Origin: an uncultured Candidatus Saccharibacteria bacterium | Lineage (GTDB): Bacteria > Patescibacteriota > Saccharimonadia > Saccharimonadales > Saccharimonadaceae | Direction of reading: 5' to 3' | NCBI GenBank assembly: GCA_927910745.1 | Contig: CAKMNX010000012.1 | Span: forward strand, 33,415 to 97,414 | DNA length: 64,000 nt | Shown here: piece by piece, positions 44,322 to 53,508 of the stretch | Numbering within the stretch: position 1 is the first letter of the stretch | Layout: each line of letters starts with the position of its first letter | Translations under genes and position numbers: made by a program | Notes under the pieces: model-generated | Told to the model about the DNA's origin: nothing | Database searches by the model: none | The model's input: the letters and a program-made list of their open reading frames with translations, nothing else

Positions 44322-46571
44322 CTACTCTGTCTGGTTTGCCTCTGGGTCGGTGAGCTTGCGCACCATAGGTAGCACCAGGTAGATACCGATGATGGCAGCA
44401 ACGAGCCCTCCGCCAACGATGCCGAAGTACAGTGGCGAGAGCGTCGGCTTAAGTGATGCAGAGAAGGTTGTGATGAAGACGGTACCAACCCACACCCCAA
44501 TGGCGCACGAGAGGAGCGAGACGCTCAGTAGTGGCACCAGCGACTCCGTCATGATGAGGCGCTTGAGCTGGCCCAGGCGCATACCACCGAGGCGCAGCGT
44601 GTAGAGTGAGCGACGGCGCTCAAACAATCCACCAATCGTCGAGACGATCAAGCTTGCCACTGCGACGAAGAGTGTCACACCCATGCCAGCGTAGGCCATC
44701 TCGGCGAAGTTTTTAATAACGGGGTTGATTTGCGGGTGCTTCTCGAAGTCCCCACTGCGGATGTAGAGAAAATCGTGCGGGGTCTGGCGGGCATACATGA
44801 GGGCACGCACCTTCTCCACGTCATCATTATGGGCAACGGTGAGGAGATAATCCTTAGGGCCATTGGTGTTGACTGGCTGCTCGGCGAGCGAGACGGTCTT
44901 GACGACAGCACCGTTGAAATCGAGCAAAGCATAGTGATCACCCTGTGCACCGCTGGGACAGCTATGCTCGGTGTAGATCGCCAGGTCGCTACAGCGGATG
45001 GCACGAGCTTTGGTGCGGCCATTGTCGCCAGCAATAGGATACATCGGCGCAACATTGGTGATGTATGGCTGCTCGCTCAGGATTTTTTGTGTATCCGGCT
45101 GCAAGACATGATCTTGTGAAGCGATCGCTACAGCATTGCTGCGCAGCTGTGAGTAACCGTTATTGGCTACTGATGAAGCGTTGAGGGCATCAATACCACT
45201 CACTGCCGAGAGGTAGAAGCTCCCCGCAAAGAGGGCCAGCACTACCCCACTCACGCTGCGGAAGACGGTCTGCGAATGGACGGCAATCCGCTTGCCCGCG
45301 ATCAAGGCAGAGCCACTGCGTGCATAGCGTGCCACGATGCGAGCGATTTTATTCGTCAGCCAGCCACCAGCCAGCACCAGACCAAACATCACACTGAGGA
45401 AGGCTGCAAAGAGAATGAGGGTCGGTATAGAGCTCTCACTTGCTCGCTCAGCCATCCAGTCGTGCCCAGGCTTCGACGCCATCCAGCCAAAGATACTGAG
45501 ACCGAATGCCAGGGGGATGACGCGCCACACCCGCAGCTTCTTCGTCTTTTCGGCTGAGCGCGAGACGCCCAGTGGTGAGAGTTGTGCCTTGCGCATCCGG
45601 CGCCAGTTGACATACGTCGTCAGGCCAAGGGTCACACCAACAATGACGACATACTGGTACCACTGCAGCGCGAGATCAGCTGGCCAGAAACGCATGTCGC
45701 CATAGGAGAAGCCATAAAGCGAGCTCTGTGTAAGCGTAAAGATAACGAGGCCCAGCACCACACCGGCCAGCGAGGCCAGCAGCGACTCGAGTAGCAGTAC
45801 ACGGGCCACTTGCCCCTTGGTCGCACCCACAAGGCGCAGGGCGGCGTAGCGCTTCTCGCGCTGTGCCCCACCCAGCTGCGTAGCAACGGCAACGAAGGTG
45901 ACGATTGGGAAGAGCAAGATCGATCCGCCCACAACCAGCATCATCAGCGAGAATGGGTCGAAGGCAACACTCTGCGCCGTGCCATTGACATCAGTAAGGT
46001 AGACGTCTGTGTAGGAGTTGGGCTGCCTATTTTTCTTAGCATATTGGTTGTCCTTCTCGACCTCCTCCGCACTCACACCCTTGACCAAGGAGAGGTCATC
46101 GGGGCTCGCAGAGTACTCGTCTGGCAATGTACCGAGGTTGGTGGTGAGGTTGCCAAAACGCTCGAGAATCTTGTCCTCCGGGTGCTGGGCGATCGCCGCT
46201 GCTAGACCTTTGGAGAGGTAGTATTCACCTGCCTTTGGTGTGTCTATCTTGGCAAATTTGGCGGACTTCTCAGTGCCCTGCAGCGAGATGATGCTAATCG
46301 TCTTGCCTCGCCACTCATCTTTGTTGCCCCGCTCGATGCCACCAGCTTTGAGTGGCTCTTGGCCAGTCGTTTGTGGCTTTTGGGGTGTATGCTGAGCTTC
46401 TGTAATGACATTCGAGATAATCGTTCGGTTTTGGCGGCCCACCAAGCCATTGAGCCCAGCGGCCATATAACACAGCATGACGATGCCAAGCGAGATAGCT
46501 GCTGCCGTGAGGCCCAGGCGCATCATTGATTGCCGGCCCGATTTTTTTAGTAATAACCAACTAACGCTCAT
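44322..46571 (-). CDS. MacB/FtsX-type ABC transporter permease
   Basis: 749 residues with two FtsX repeats. Helix 1 (LGLTAAAISLGIVMLCYMAAG) precedes an extracytoplasmic domain of about 170 residues, then three helices (about 205-340). A second set begins with a helix near 450 (GVVLALFAGSFYLSAVSGI), another outside domain, and three final helices. This is the layout of bacitracin/lantibiotic-resistance (BceB/VraG-like) or lipoprotein-type exporters. The true start is 46571: GGGAGGG lies 7 nt before it and overlaps the end of the ATPase gene. It forms a complex with the ATPase; the substrate is unknown. Confidence 0.9.
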   Translation of the reverse strand: MSVSWLLLKKSGRQSMMRLGLTAAAISLGIVMLCYMAAGLNGLVGRQNRTIISNVITEAQHTPQKPQTTGQEPLKAGGIERGNKDEWRGKTISIISLQGTEKSAKFAKIDTPKAGEYYLSKGLAAAIAQHPEDKILERFGNLTTNLGTLPDEYSASPDDLSLVKGVSAEEVEKDNQYAKKNRQPNSYTDVYLTDVNGTAQSVAFDPFSLMMLVVGGSILLFPIVTFVAVATQLGGAQREKRYAALRLVGATKGQVARVLLLESLLASLAGVVLGLVIFTLTQSSLYGFSYGDMRFWPADLALQWYQYVVIVGVTLGLTTYVNWRRMRKAQLSPLGVSRSAEKTKKLRVWRVIPLAFGLSIFGWMASKPGHDWMAERASESSIPTLILFAAFLSVMFGLVLAGGWLTNKIARIVARYARSGSALIAGKRIAVHSQTVFRSVSGVVLALFAGSFYLSAVSGIDALNASSVANNGYSQLRSNAVAIASQDHVLQPDTQKILSEQPYITNVAPMYPIAGDNGRTKARAIRCSDLAIYTEHSCPSGAQGDHYALLDFNGAVVKTVSLAEQPVNTNGPKDYLLTVAHNDDVEKVRALMYARQTPHDFLYIRSGDFEKHPQINPVIKNFAEMAYAGMGVTLFVAVASLIVSTIGGLFERRRSLYTLRLGGMRLGQLKRLIMTESLVPLLSVSLLSCAIGVWVGTVFITTFSASLKPTLSPLYFGIVGGGLVAAIIGIYLVLPMVRKLTDPEANQTE

Positions 46572-46572
46572 G

Positions 46573-47253
46573 TTACATCCCTCCCGAGATCTGCCCATCG
46601 CGCACGATGATCTCGCGGTCGGCATAGGCAGCAATAGTTGGCTCGTGTGTGACCATAATCACCGTGGTACCATATTGCTTAGCAGTAGCGATAAATAATT
46701 CCATCACACGCTGCGAGTTGAGGCTGTCGAGCGAGCCCGTTGGCTCATCGGCAAAGAGCACCTTGGGCTTGATGACCATCGCCCGGGCAATCGCCACCCG
46801 CTGCATCTGCCCACCAGAGAGCTCACCAAGCATGTTGCCCGCCTTATTGCCTAGCTCCACATTGTCCAGCCAGCGTTGGGCGGCTTCGTACGCTACGGCA
46901 CGCTTCTCACCATTGAGCAGCAGTGGCAGCGCGACATTATCCAGCGCCGTGAGCTCTGGCACTAGCTGCCCAAACTGGAAGACGAAGCCAAAAGCTGTGC
47001 GCCTGAGGACGCTCCGCTGGTCGTCATTAAGCTTGTCGATCCGCTTACCTGCGCAGTGGATCTCGCCACTATCGACAGGGGTAATTGCCGCCAAGCTATG
47101 GAGCAATGTACTCTTACCCGAGCCGCTCGGCCCCATAATGGCCAGCACTTCACCGGGCATCACATCCAGCGATACACCGCGCAATGCTTCCGTCTGGCCG
47201 AAGGATTTCTTCAGGTTGCGGGCGCTAATGATTGGTTGATTGGTTGGTCTCAT
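46573..47253 (-). CDS. ABC transporter ATPase, LolD/MacB type
   Basis: 226 residues. Walker A GPSGSGKST (about 41), Q-loop FVFQFGQLVPELTALDNVAL, signature LSGGQMQRVAIARAM, Walker B VLFADEPTGSLDS and H-loop MVTHEP are all intact. The sequence KSFGQTEALRGVSLDV at the start is typical of the FtsE/LolD/MacB branch. Its start overlaps the PadR-type gene by 29 nt and its stop lies 1 nt from the permease start, so the three genes form one coupled operon. Confidence 0.95.
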   Translation of the reverse strand: MRPTNQPIISARNLKKSFGQTEALRGVSLDVMPGEVLAIMGPSGSGKSTLLHSLAAITPVDSGEIHCAGKRIDKLNDDQRSVLRRTAFGFVFQFGQLVPELTALDNVALPLLLNGEKRAVAYEAAQRWLDNVELGNKAGNMLGELSGGQMQRVAIARAMVIKPKVLFADEPTGSLDSLNSQRVMELFIATAKQYGTTVIMVTHEPTIAAYADREIIVRDGQISGGM

Positions 47254-47777
47254 TGATCAGTTCCTCCTTAAGTTTGGTTAAGCGCGACGTCGTTAGCTCA
47301 ATCCAGCGCAGGTCTGCCTCCAGATGATACAGTGCGTGGTCGATGAGTAGCGTGTCGGCTAGGTTGCTTTCGCGGCGGCGGCTTGTCAGGTCGCGCATCC
47401 GCTGAATATGGGCTTGCCGCTGGTTGTCTAGGTAGGGCGCGGCATCGCCTTCGCGCAGGATTGCCAGCACGGTCTTGACGTACATATTGGCCTGCGACTG
47501 ATGCGATGGCAACTCGGGCGCCTCCAGCCAAGCTTGCAGGTCTTGCTTGCCCTGCTCGGTAATGGCATAGCGCACCCGGTCTGGCCCACCAGACTCACTG
47601 GTGTCGGCAACCTCCTCCACTTTGTTGTCGCGTTTTTAAGCGCCCCAACGTCGAGTAGACTTGCCCTGGCAAAATTGGCTTGTCTTTGCCAAAGAAGCCA
47701 TCGTACTGCTTCTTCAGCTCGTAGCCATAGTTTGGCGCATTCGCCAACAATCCGAGTAATGTATATTGAACGTTCAT
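47225..47777 (-). CDS. PadR-family transcriptional regulator, frameshift in an A/T run
   Basis: About 183 residues once one base is removed from the T5 run at 47633-47637. MNVQYTLLGLLANAPNYGYE, then LKKQYDGFFGKDKPILPGQV and YSTLGRLK-RDNKVEEVADT form the PadR winged helix, with RYAITEQGKQDLQAWLEAPE and a long C-terminal dimerisation helix. PadR repressors commonly control adjacent drug or peptide exporters and their own gene. The start at 47777 is 6 nt after a TATAGT -10. It is first in the operon with the ABC exporter. Confidence 0.9.
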
Positions 47778-47783
47778 ATCTCC

Positions 47784-47812
47784 ACTATACACCGAGTGAC
47801 TAGCGAGTGCAA
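47784..47812 (-). promoter_or_regulatory. Promoter of the padR-ABC exporter operon
   Basis: On the minus strand TTGCAC (47807-47812) and TATAGT (47784-47789) are 17 nt apart, the optimal spacing. The ATG follows the -10 by 6 nt (GGAGAT), so the mRNA is leaderless or nearly so. Confidence 0.75.
47786..47802. promoter_or_regulatory. Putative PadR operator O2, overlapping the -10
   Basis: TATACACCGAGTGACTA shares one complete half-site (TATACAC) and a partial second half (AGTGA) with operator O1. It overlaps the -10 hexamer, where bound repressor would block RNA polymerase. Confidence 0.5.
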
Positions 47813-47819
47813 GCCTTAT

Positions 47820-47836
47820 TATACACTTAGTGTATA
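47820..47836. promoter_or_regulatory. Putative PadR operator O1, perfect palindrome
   Basis: TATACACTTAGTGTATA is an 8-1-8 perfect inverted repeat just upstream of the -35. Together with O2 it suggests cooperative autorepression by the PadR protein; this is inferred from position and symmetry. Confidence 0.6.
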
Positions 47837-48044
47837 GTTTGAGTCAGAGGAGCGTATTTCAAGAGAATCTACCTCTGTTGTATCCTCAACCCTATCCCTA
47901 TCATTATCACACTCTCAAGCGTTCATGAAGCGCACAAAAGCTCAATACATCGCAAATAAACAAACAAAAAGAGTGCCACAAATTTCTCACCACATGAGAA
48001 CAACAGCAAGTGTATTTGCTATGTGTCTCGCATTTCTCGCATCA

Positions 48045-48083
48045 TAAAAACACCTGAGCACAACCCAGGTGTTTTTTGTTTTT
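48045..48083 (-). terminator. Rho-independent terminator after the 48098-49111 gene
   Basis: AAAACACCTG-agcacaacc-CAGGTGTTTT, with long T/A runs on both sides. Confidence 0.88.
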
Positions 48084-48097
48084 ATACGATAGAGTAC

Positions 48098-49111
48098 CTA
48101 GTCGTCACTCAGACTGCTGCCGCTTGCTTTCGCGCGCAAGACTTGGCGCAACTCCCGTTTAGCATCACTAATCGATGCCCCAGCGTCACTTATCTTACTA
48201 TTAATATCCTTGCCAAGATAGCCTCCCTTTGACCGTGGTACCTTTGGCATACTACCCTCTCGACTCTTCAGGTAGTTCACAGCAGATACATAATAGGCTC
48301 GCAACTCCTTCAAATATTGTGATTGGCTTTCGGCATATTTGCGAATACTCTCGTATTGCGATTGTTTGAGCTTATCGAGTGTTTTGATACAAGTGCCTTG
48401 TTGCTCATCAAATTTTTTGCCTGCTTCATCACCAGACCCTACACTGCTCATTGAGATATATGTAGTAGACCTACTGTTGCAGTTTTTGTTATATTCCTTC
48501 TTAGCAACTGTTGTCGCAGCATATTCGCGCAAGAGTGGCTTGCGCTCTTCATATTCCTTTTTGAGGCTGTCGTATGCTTTTTTCACATCGCTGTCGTGCA
48601 TGGCACGCATTTTGCCAAGCTCATCAAGATGCTTGTCAACCTTTGTAATCAACTCGTTTGTAGCCTCCTCACTATCGTCTGAGTTAGCTGTCATCTCTCG
48701 AATAGTACGAGCATCAAAGCTAGCAACTTTATTATACGCCTTTGCATAATCATCTCGGCTTGGCGGCCCAAAGAAGACAAAGAACACCACTACGCCAATA
48801 ATCAATAATACCAAAGCAACACCACCGCCAATCAAGCCCCAGAGCAATCCTTTGCTCATACTCTGCTTGGGATATTGTGGTGGCATGCCAGCGACGCCAG
48901 GTTGCATGGGTTGCGGCTGCCCTGCTGTTGGCTGGGCTGCGGGTTGTGGTTGCGCAGCAGCCTGAGTCTGTGTAGCTGGCGCCGGCTCAGCGGCAGCACG
49001 CTTGCTGGCCAGAGCGGCCTTCTCTTCCTCAGTATAAGGTGGGTTATTCATATCAAAGGTTGGGACAGCCTCTGGTGGTTGCTCCTGGGGGGTTGCTGGT
49101 TGATTACTCAT
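48098..49111 (-). CDS. Membrane-anchored protein with Pro/Gln-rich N-terminus and coiled-coil ectodomain
   Basis: 337 residues, family not recognised. The first 85 residues are Ala/Pro/Gln-rich and presumably cytoplasmic and disordered. One strong helix follows (GLLWGLIGGGVALVLLIIGV, about 88-112). Outside lies a helical region of about 220 residues with two cysteines (NKNCNSRS, QGTCIKTL) placed to form a disulfide between antiparallel helices. The ectodomain looks like a four-helix or coiled-coil sensor or stalk. It is monocistronic with its own terminator. A related architecture was not seen elsewhere in the window. Confidence 0.75.
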   Translation of the reverse strand: MSNQPATPQEQPPEAVPTFDMNNPPYTEEEKAALASKRAAAEPAPATQTQAAAQPQPAAQPTAGQPQPMQPGVAGMPPQYPKQSMSKGLLWGLIGGGVALVLLIIGVVVFFVFFGPPSRDDYAKAYNKVASFDARTIREMTANSDDSEEATNELITKVDKHLDELGKMRAMHDSDVKKAYDSLKKEYEERKPLLREYAATTVAKKEYNKNCNSRSTTYISMSSVGSGDEAGKKFDEQQGTCIKTLDKLKQSQYESIRKYAESQSQYLKELRAYYVSAVNYLKSREGSMPKVPRSKGGYLGKDINSKISDAGASISDAKRELRQVLRAKASGSSLSDD

Positions 49112-49269
49112 GCATCTCCTTGTTGATTTGGCTATTATTTACCATAACTATTATACCGGAAAGATACTAATAGGCCAATATGTGTTTTGATTTGACCTTG
49201 CTCTCGCTTCACGCCCTCCTCTCCTTCACGTCCACTCATACAGCACCAAAGAAAGCGGAGGTTGTTACC

Positions 49270-49310
49270 AGCAAAACACCCCACGCATCCTTGCTGGGGT
49301 GTTTGTCTTC
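49270..49310 (-). terminator. Rho-independent terminator after pnp
   Basis: AAACACCCCA-gcaaggatgcg-TGGGGTGTTTT on the minus strand, with a T-run. Confidence 0.82.
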
Positions 49311-49336
49311 TGTTGCGAGGCTAGTGCTCAGATCTG

Positions 49337-51454
49337 CTACAATCCGATCATCGTCAGATTAATCTTGCCGCGCTCGTCAATGCCGGTGATCTTCACTTGC
49401 ACGGTTTGGCCTTCTTGCACGACATCTGTTACCTTACCGACTCGGCCTTTGGCAAGCTTCGAGATATGCACCATCCCATCCACGCCAGGTAGGATGTTCA
49501 CAAAGGCACCAAAGTCCTTAATCGTCACGACGGTGCCGGTGTAGGTGCGGCCAACTTCGGGCTCTTCCACCAGGCTTTTGATCCAAGCCAGCGCCTTCTC
49601 AATCGCCTCACCATTGGGGCTAGCAATGGTAATCAGGCCGTCTTCTTTAATATCTACCTCGGCACCAGTTTCGCTAGTGATTTTGTTGATGGTTTCACCA
49701 CCCTTGCCGATAACAGCGCCTATTTTATCTGGGTTAATCTTGAGCTTTTCGATACGCGGCGCGTAGGGGCTGAGCTCTTTGCGTGGGCCAGGCAGTACAC
49801 TCAGCATGTGCTCCAGGATGTGGGCACGGCCGGCCTTGCTCTGCTCAAGCGCCTGGCGCAGCACCTGCACCGGCAGGCCATGCACCTTCATATCCATCTG
49901 TAGGGCGGTAATACCCTTGCTGGTGCCCGTCACCTTAAAGTCCATGTCGCCAGCAAAGTCCTCGGCGTCGGCAATGTCGCTCAGTACGTAGGGTGTGTCG
50001 CCATCCATCATGAGGCCCATAGCAATACCACTGACTGGTGCCTTAAGCGGCACGCCAGCGTCCATCAGGGCCAAGCAGCTGCTACAGGTGGCCGCCATGC
50101 TGGTAGAGCCGTTCTGGCTCATGATTTCTGTGACGCTGCGGATGGCATAGGGGAACTCTTCTTCGCTCGGTAGCACTGCCGTAAGGGCACGCTCCGCCAG
50201 ATAGCCGTGGCCAATCTCACGCCGGCCCGGGCTGCCGAGGCGCTTGACCTCACCCACCGTATAACCCGGGGCGTTGTAGTGGTGCATATAGCGGCGCTCA
50301 CCTTCTGTTACCTCCATGGTATCGACGAGCTGTGCGTAACTCAGCGGTGCCAGCGTAACAATATTCATACCCTGCGTTACCCCGCGGGTAAACAGGCTGC
50401 TACCGTGGGTGCGGGGCAAGATACCGACCTCGCTCGAGAGTGGGCGGATCTCCGTCAGGGCGCGGCCATCGGGGCGAATACGCTCCTCCACAATGCCGCG
50501 GCGCACATCGTTGTGTAGTGCCAGGGTAAAGGCTTCGTCGTACTCATCACGCACCGCGGCGTATTCCTCGCCGTCAAGGCCGAGCTGCTCGGCCATGGCC
50601 TCGTGGAAAGCCCAGCGAATTTCATTCACAACTTCATTGCGCTCGGGGTATGGGCGGCGGATCTTCTCGCCTAGTTTGCCATCAACCCATTGGTTGGCTA
50701 CGGCCTGGATGTCTTCATTTGGCAAAACGAGCTCGTACTCCTGCGGTGCTGGTGCCACCTTGGCAGCCAGTTCTTGTTGCAGTGTAATCGCTGGCTGCAT
50801 GGCTTGGTGCGCCCAGGCTATGGCATCGACGATCACCTCCTCGGGCACCTCTTTAGCGCCAGCTTCTACCATGGTAATGCCGCGCTCAATCCCCGCCACC
50901 ACGAGGTCAAGGTCGGACTGCTCACGCTCCTCTGGTGTCAGGAAGGCCTTAAACTCACCATTCACCCGGCCAACGCGCAGACCCGCCACTGGCCCATCAA
51001 ACGGCGTACCAGTTAACATCAGGGCGCTGCTAGCGGCAACCATCGCCACCATATCGGGGCGGAAGCTCGGGTCCATGCTAAGCACGGTAGCCACCACCTG
51101 CACTTCCTGGCGGTAGCCTTTGGGGAAGAGTGGGCGGATTGGCCGGTCGATCAGGCGGCCAATCAGCACTGCTTCGTCGCTGGGCCGGCCCTCACGCTTA
51201 ATAAAGCGGCTACCGCTAATCTTGCCCGAAGCATAGAACTTCTCTTCGTAGTCGATGCTTAAGGGGAAGTAATCCAGCGTTACCGGGCGGGTACCCACCT
51301 GGGCCGTACCCAGCACCACCGTATCGCCGTACCGCACTAGCACACTGGCCGTCGAGCGGAAACCAACGCGGTTAACCTCCAGAGTGAGAGGGCGACCGCA
51401 TAACTGCGTCGTCACAGCAAAGACATCTTTGCCGCTTGGGTTAATAATACTCAT
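49337..51454 (-). CDS. pnp: Polynucleotide phosphorylase
   Basis: 705 residues, normal length. The first RNase PH domain has RLIDRPIRPLFPKGYRQEVQ and an all-helical linker. The second, catalytic RNase PH domain has HGSSLFTRGVTQGMNIVTLA and SDIADAEDFAGDMDFKVTGT, and then a KH domain (IGAVIGKGGETINKITSETG) and an S1 domain (GRTYTGTVVTIKDFGAFVNI) close the protein. It degrades RNA 3' to 5' phosphorolytically. The frame extends to 51517, but AAAGGAG 6 nt before the ATG at 51454 decides the start. Confidence 0.97.
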   Translation of the reverse strand: MSIINPSGKDVFAVTTQLCGRPLTLEVNRVGFRSTASVLVRYGDTVVLGTAQVGTRPVTLDYFPLSIDYEEKFYASGKISGSRFIKREGRPSDEAVLIGRLIDRPIRPLFPKGYRQEVQVVATVLSMDPSFRPDMVAMVAASSALMLTGTPFDGPVAGLRVGRVNGEFKAFLTPEEREQSDLDLVVAGIERGITMVEAGAKEVPEEVIVDAIAWAHQAMQPAITLQQELAAKVAPAPQEYELVLPNEDIQAVANQWVDGKLGEKIRRPYPERNEVVNEIRWAFHEAMAEQLGLDGEEYAAVRDEYDEAFTLALHNDVRRGIVEERIRPDGRALTEIRPLSSEVGILPRTHGSSLFTRGVTQGMNIVTLAPLSYAQLVDTMEVTEGERRYMHHYNAPGYTVGEVKRLGSPGRREIGHGYLAERALTAVLPSEEEFPYAIRSVTEIMSQNGSTSMAATCSSCLALMDAGVPLKAPVSGIAMGLMMDGDTPYVLSDIADAEDFAGDMDFKVTGTSKGITALQMDMKVHGLPVQVLRQALEQSKAGRAHILEHMLSVLPGPRKELSPYAPRIEKLKINPDKIGAVIGKGGETINKITSETGAEVDIKEDGLITIASPNGEAIEKALAWIKSLVEEPEVGRTYTGTVVTIKDFGAFVNILPGVDGMVHISKLAKGRVGKVTDVVQEGQTVQVKITGIDERGKINLTMIGL

Positions 51455-51613
51455 ATAGAGCTCCTTTCTTGCGGCAAGTAACAGGGGTGAATGCTCGCAC
51501 CCATCATCTTCATGCAAGCCCTCAACGCTATCACTGCCGCGTTAATATACTCTCTTTAGTATACCGCATTTTGGGATATACTGGTAGTGCTTCATATCTG
51601 ACAGCCTCGGAGC

Positions 51614-51862
51614 TTACACGCCATCTGGGCTGTCATGGTCAATTACCAGGCGCATCGTATCATCACCTTCATATGTAGTCTGCGCGCCCTTGATAGAGAG
51701 AATGTTTCCACTGCCCTTGATCGCTGCGCTGCCCACAAACCGCACATAGGTTGCGCTCAGCCATTCGACACCACTTGGCATGACAGTAATTTCTTCGCCT
51801 TGATCCCCTATGACAGCAAACGGGACACCATTCTCCACCTCTTGTGGTTGGTCATAGATCAT
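51614..51862 (-). CDS. Small unknown soluble protein
   Basis: About 82 residues, not recognised. It looks beta-rich (PFAVIGDQGEEITVMP, TYVRFVGSAAIKGSG, NILSIKG), possibly a small barrel. The start is uncertain: ATG at 51862 has only GTGAG upstream, and a TTG at 51895 with GGAG nearby would add 11 residues. It lies between pnp and the glycosidase gene on the same strand. Confidence 0.5.
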   Translation of the reverse strand: MIYDQPQEVENGVPFAVIGDQGEEITVMPSGVEWLSATYVRFVGSAAIKGSGNILSIKGAQTTYEGDDTMRLVIDHDSPDGV

Positions 51863-52046
51863 ATACTCACTGCGTCGAGAGAGTTGTTTCTCCAAAACAG
51901 CTTTATCTTAACAAGTTATCCCAGATTCGTCAATCAACCCCTCACCACAACTACACATATCACAGCCTCATCACCTCTATCCGAGCAACGAGTAGTGAGA
52001 AGAGGATATGTGAGAATTGGTGGCATGCGCGACACCCTTTTGTCGC

Positions 52047-53342
52047 TTAAATCATTGTGTTGTCATACCGGCTGCGGTTCTTCGCTTGGCGGCGCTTGCG
52101 GCCAACAAACCACCACCAGGCACCACCGCCACCAGCTGCAGCGAGAACTACTGCTACAGCGATGAGGAGGATGATCGTCCAGCTGGGCCCTGCCTCTTGC
52201 TTGCGCACAGTCGGCTGCTGGTGCTTTTTGCTTGGCTGCGGCTTTTTCTTGTCCTTCTTTTCGTCCTTTTTCTTGTCTTTGTCGTCTTTTTTCTTCTCCT
52301 CAGGCTTGGGGGCGGGTTTTGGCGCTGGTGTAGGTGCTGGCGCGGGCTGAGCTGTTACTTTCAGGCCAAAGGTATCGGCGCAATCAGCCGTGAGCGGCGT
52401 GGCTGCACCCACTGGCACATTACCGCGCTGGATACTCCCCAGGCCGGCCAAGCCACCCAACAAGGTAGATGAATCATTATACGGGTTGATATTTGGGTCT
52501 GCCTCCTCGGCTGGTGTGGTCGGGCCACGATCGGAGGTCGTATACACCCAGCCAGCATTGCGCTCACGGGCCTTGGCTACCACCTGGGCCTGCTGCTCGT
52601 TGCTGCCCACACTGTGGATGACGTGCCACATTTTGTAGGCGTTGGCTGGGTTTTTCTCGAAGTTGGTGGCCGTTGGGTGATTTAGGTCGTAGTAGCTATC
52701 GCTCAGGTAGCGCGCCGCCGAGGTCTCGGCATTCAAGAATACATCACCATAGGGCATGACAGACTCACCGAGGAAGCGTGTGCCCGCATTATGGATGACG
52801 ATGGAGCCAGGGTGCTTGACCTTGACGTAGTTGTAGAGATTAGCCAGGTAGCAGGTCTTTTGGCCACTACTGTGGTTGTCGGCTTCATCAAAGAAAATCC
52901 CCTTCACGTTGGGGTAGAGCGCATACCAGCGGTCTATCTCTGCTGCCACCTCAGCAATATTGCGCGTCTGGCGGCCATGCTTGACGTAGCCAATGTATTT
53001 GACCCCAAGCGAATCGAGCCGCGCTAGAGCTTTTACATAATCACTGCTAACCGTTGTACCTGGCCCGCTCGAGGGGTTAACCACTGCAAAGGGCATCTTG
53101 CTCGAGACATTAGCCATATCATTCCAATACTGATTATTGCCACCCTGCACAGGGTAGCTATAGGCTGGCATCATGATGGACTGCTGCGGTGCCAGAGCAC
53201 TCACCTGCGGCGCAAGCAACTGCCCCAGCACTGCCACAGCAGCCACAAACATTAGCACAGCGCGCCATATCTGCTGCATACTCCACCGCATCGCCACACC
53301 CGTGGACGCCCGTGCTGCATCTGTCACATCCTGCATAGTCAC
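52047..53342 (-). CDS. Surface-anchored spherulation-specific family 4 (GH135-like) glycosidase
   Basis: 431 residues. A hydrophobic export segment (AVLMFVAAVAVLGQLLAPQV, about 29-48) precedes a TIM-barrel-type domain. The domain carries the spherulin-4 pattern MMPAYSYPVQG, FAVVNPSSGPGTTVSSDYVK, GVKYIGYVKHG, EIDRWYALYPNVKGIFFDEA (acidic catalytic region) and IVIHNAGT. A low-complexity Pro then Lys/Asp stalk of about 60 residues and a C-terminal membrane helix (SWTIILLIAVAVVLAAAGGG) with a basic tail anchor it. The family includes Sph3, which hydrolyses galactosaminogalactan. GTG (53342) is the frame start; a TATCAT -10 is close upstream. An exopolysaccharide or host-wall target is inferred. 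Confidence 0.88.
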   Translation of the reverse strand: MTMQDVTDAARASTGVAMRWSMQQIWRAVLMFVAAVAVLGQLLAPQVSALAPQQSIMMPAYSYPVQGGNNQYWNDMANVSSKMPFAVVNPSSGPGTTVSSDYVKALARLDSLGVKYIGYVKHGRQTRNIAEVAAEIDRWYALYPNVKGIFFDEADNHSSGQKTCYLANLYNYVKVKHPGSIVIHNAGTRFLGESVMPYGDVFLNAETSAARYLSDSYYDLNHPTATNFEKNPANAYKMWHVIHSVGSNEQQAQVVAKARERNAGWVYTTSDRGPTTPAEEADPNINPYNDSSTLLGGLAGLGSIQRGNVPVGAATPLTADCADTFGLKVTAQPAPAPTPAPKPAPKPEEKKKDDKDKKKDEKKDKKKPQPSKKHQQPTVRKQEAGPSWTIILLIAVAVVLAAAGGGGAWWWFVGRKRRQAKNRSRYDNTMI

Positions 53343-53508
53343 TCTCTATGATAGCATCTTTGTGCACAAATGGGTATTATGTTGTGTATGTCACAATGTT
53401 TTTGCGGAGGCTTCCCTGTTGTGGCACGTTACTTGCAAACTCAGTGGTATCAGTCTATTATCTCCATTACTTCATCCATATTAACTATAGAATGGAAGAA
53501 TGAAGTGA

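Noticed and set aside
44174..44500. N-terminal extension of the uracil-DNA glycosylase
   Set aside because: The extra residues are Ser/Cys/Arg-rich without homology and overlap a terminator; the -10 at the 44173 start fits better.
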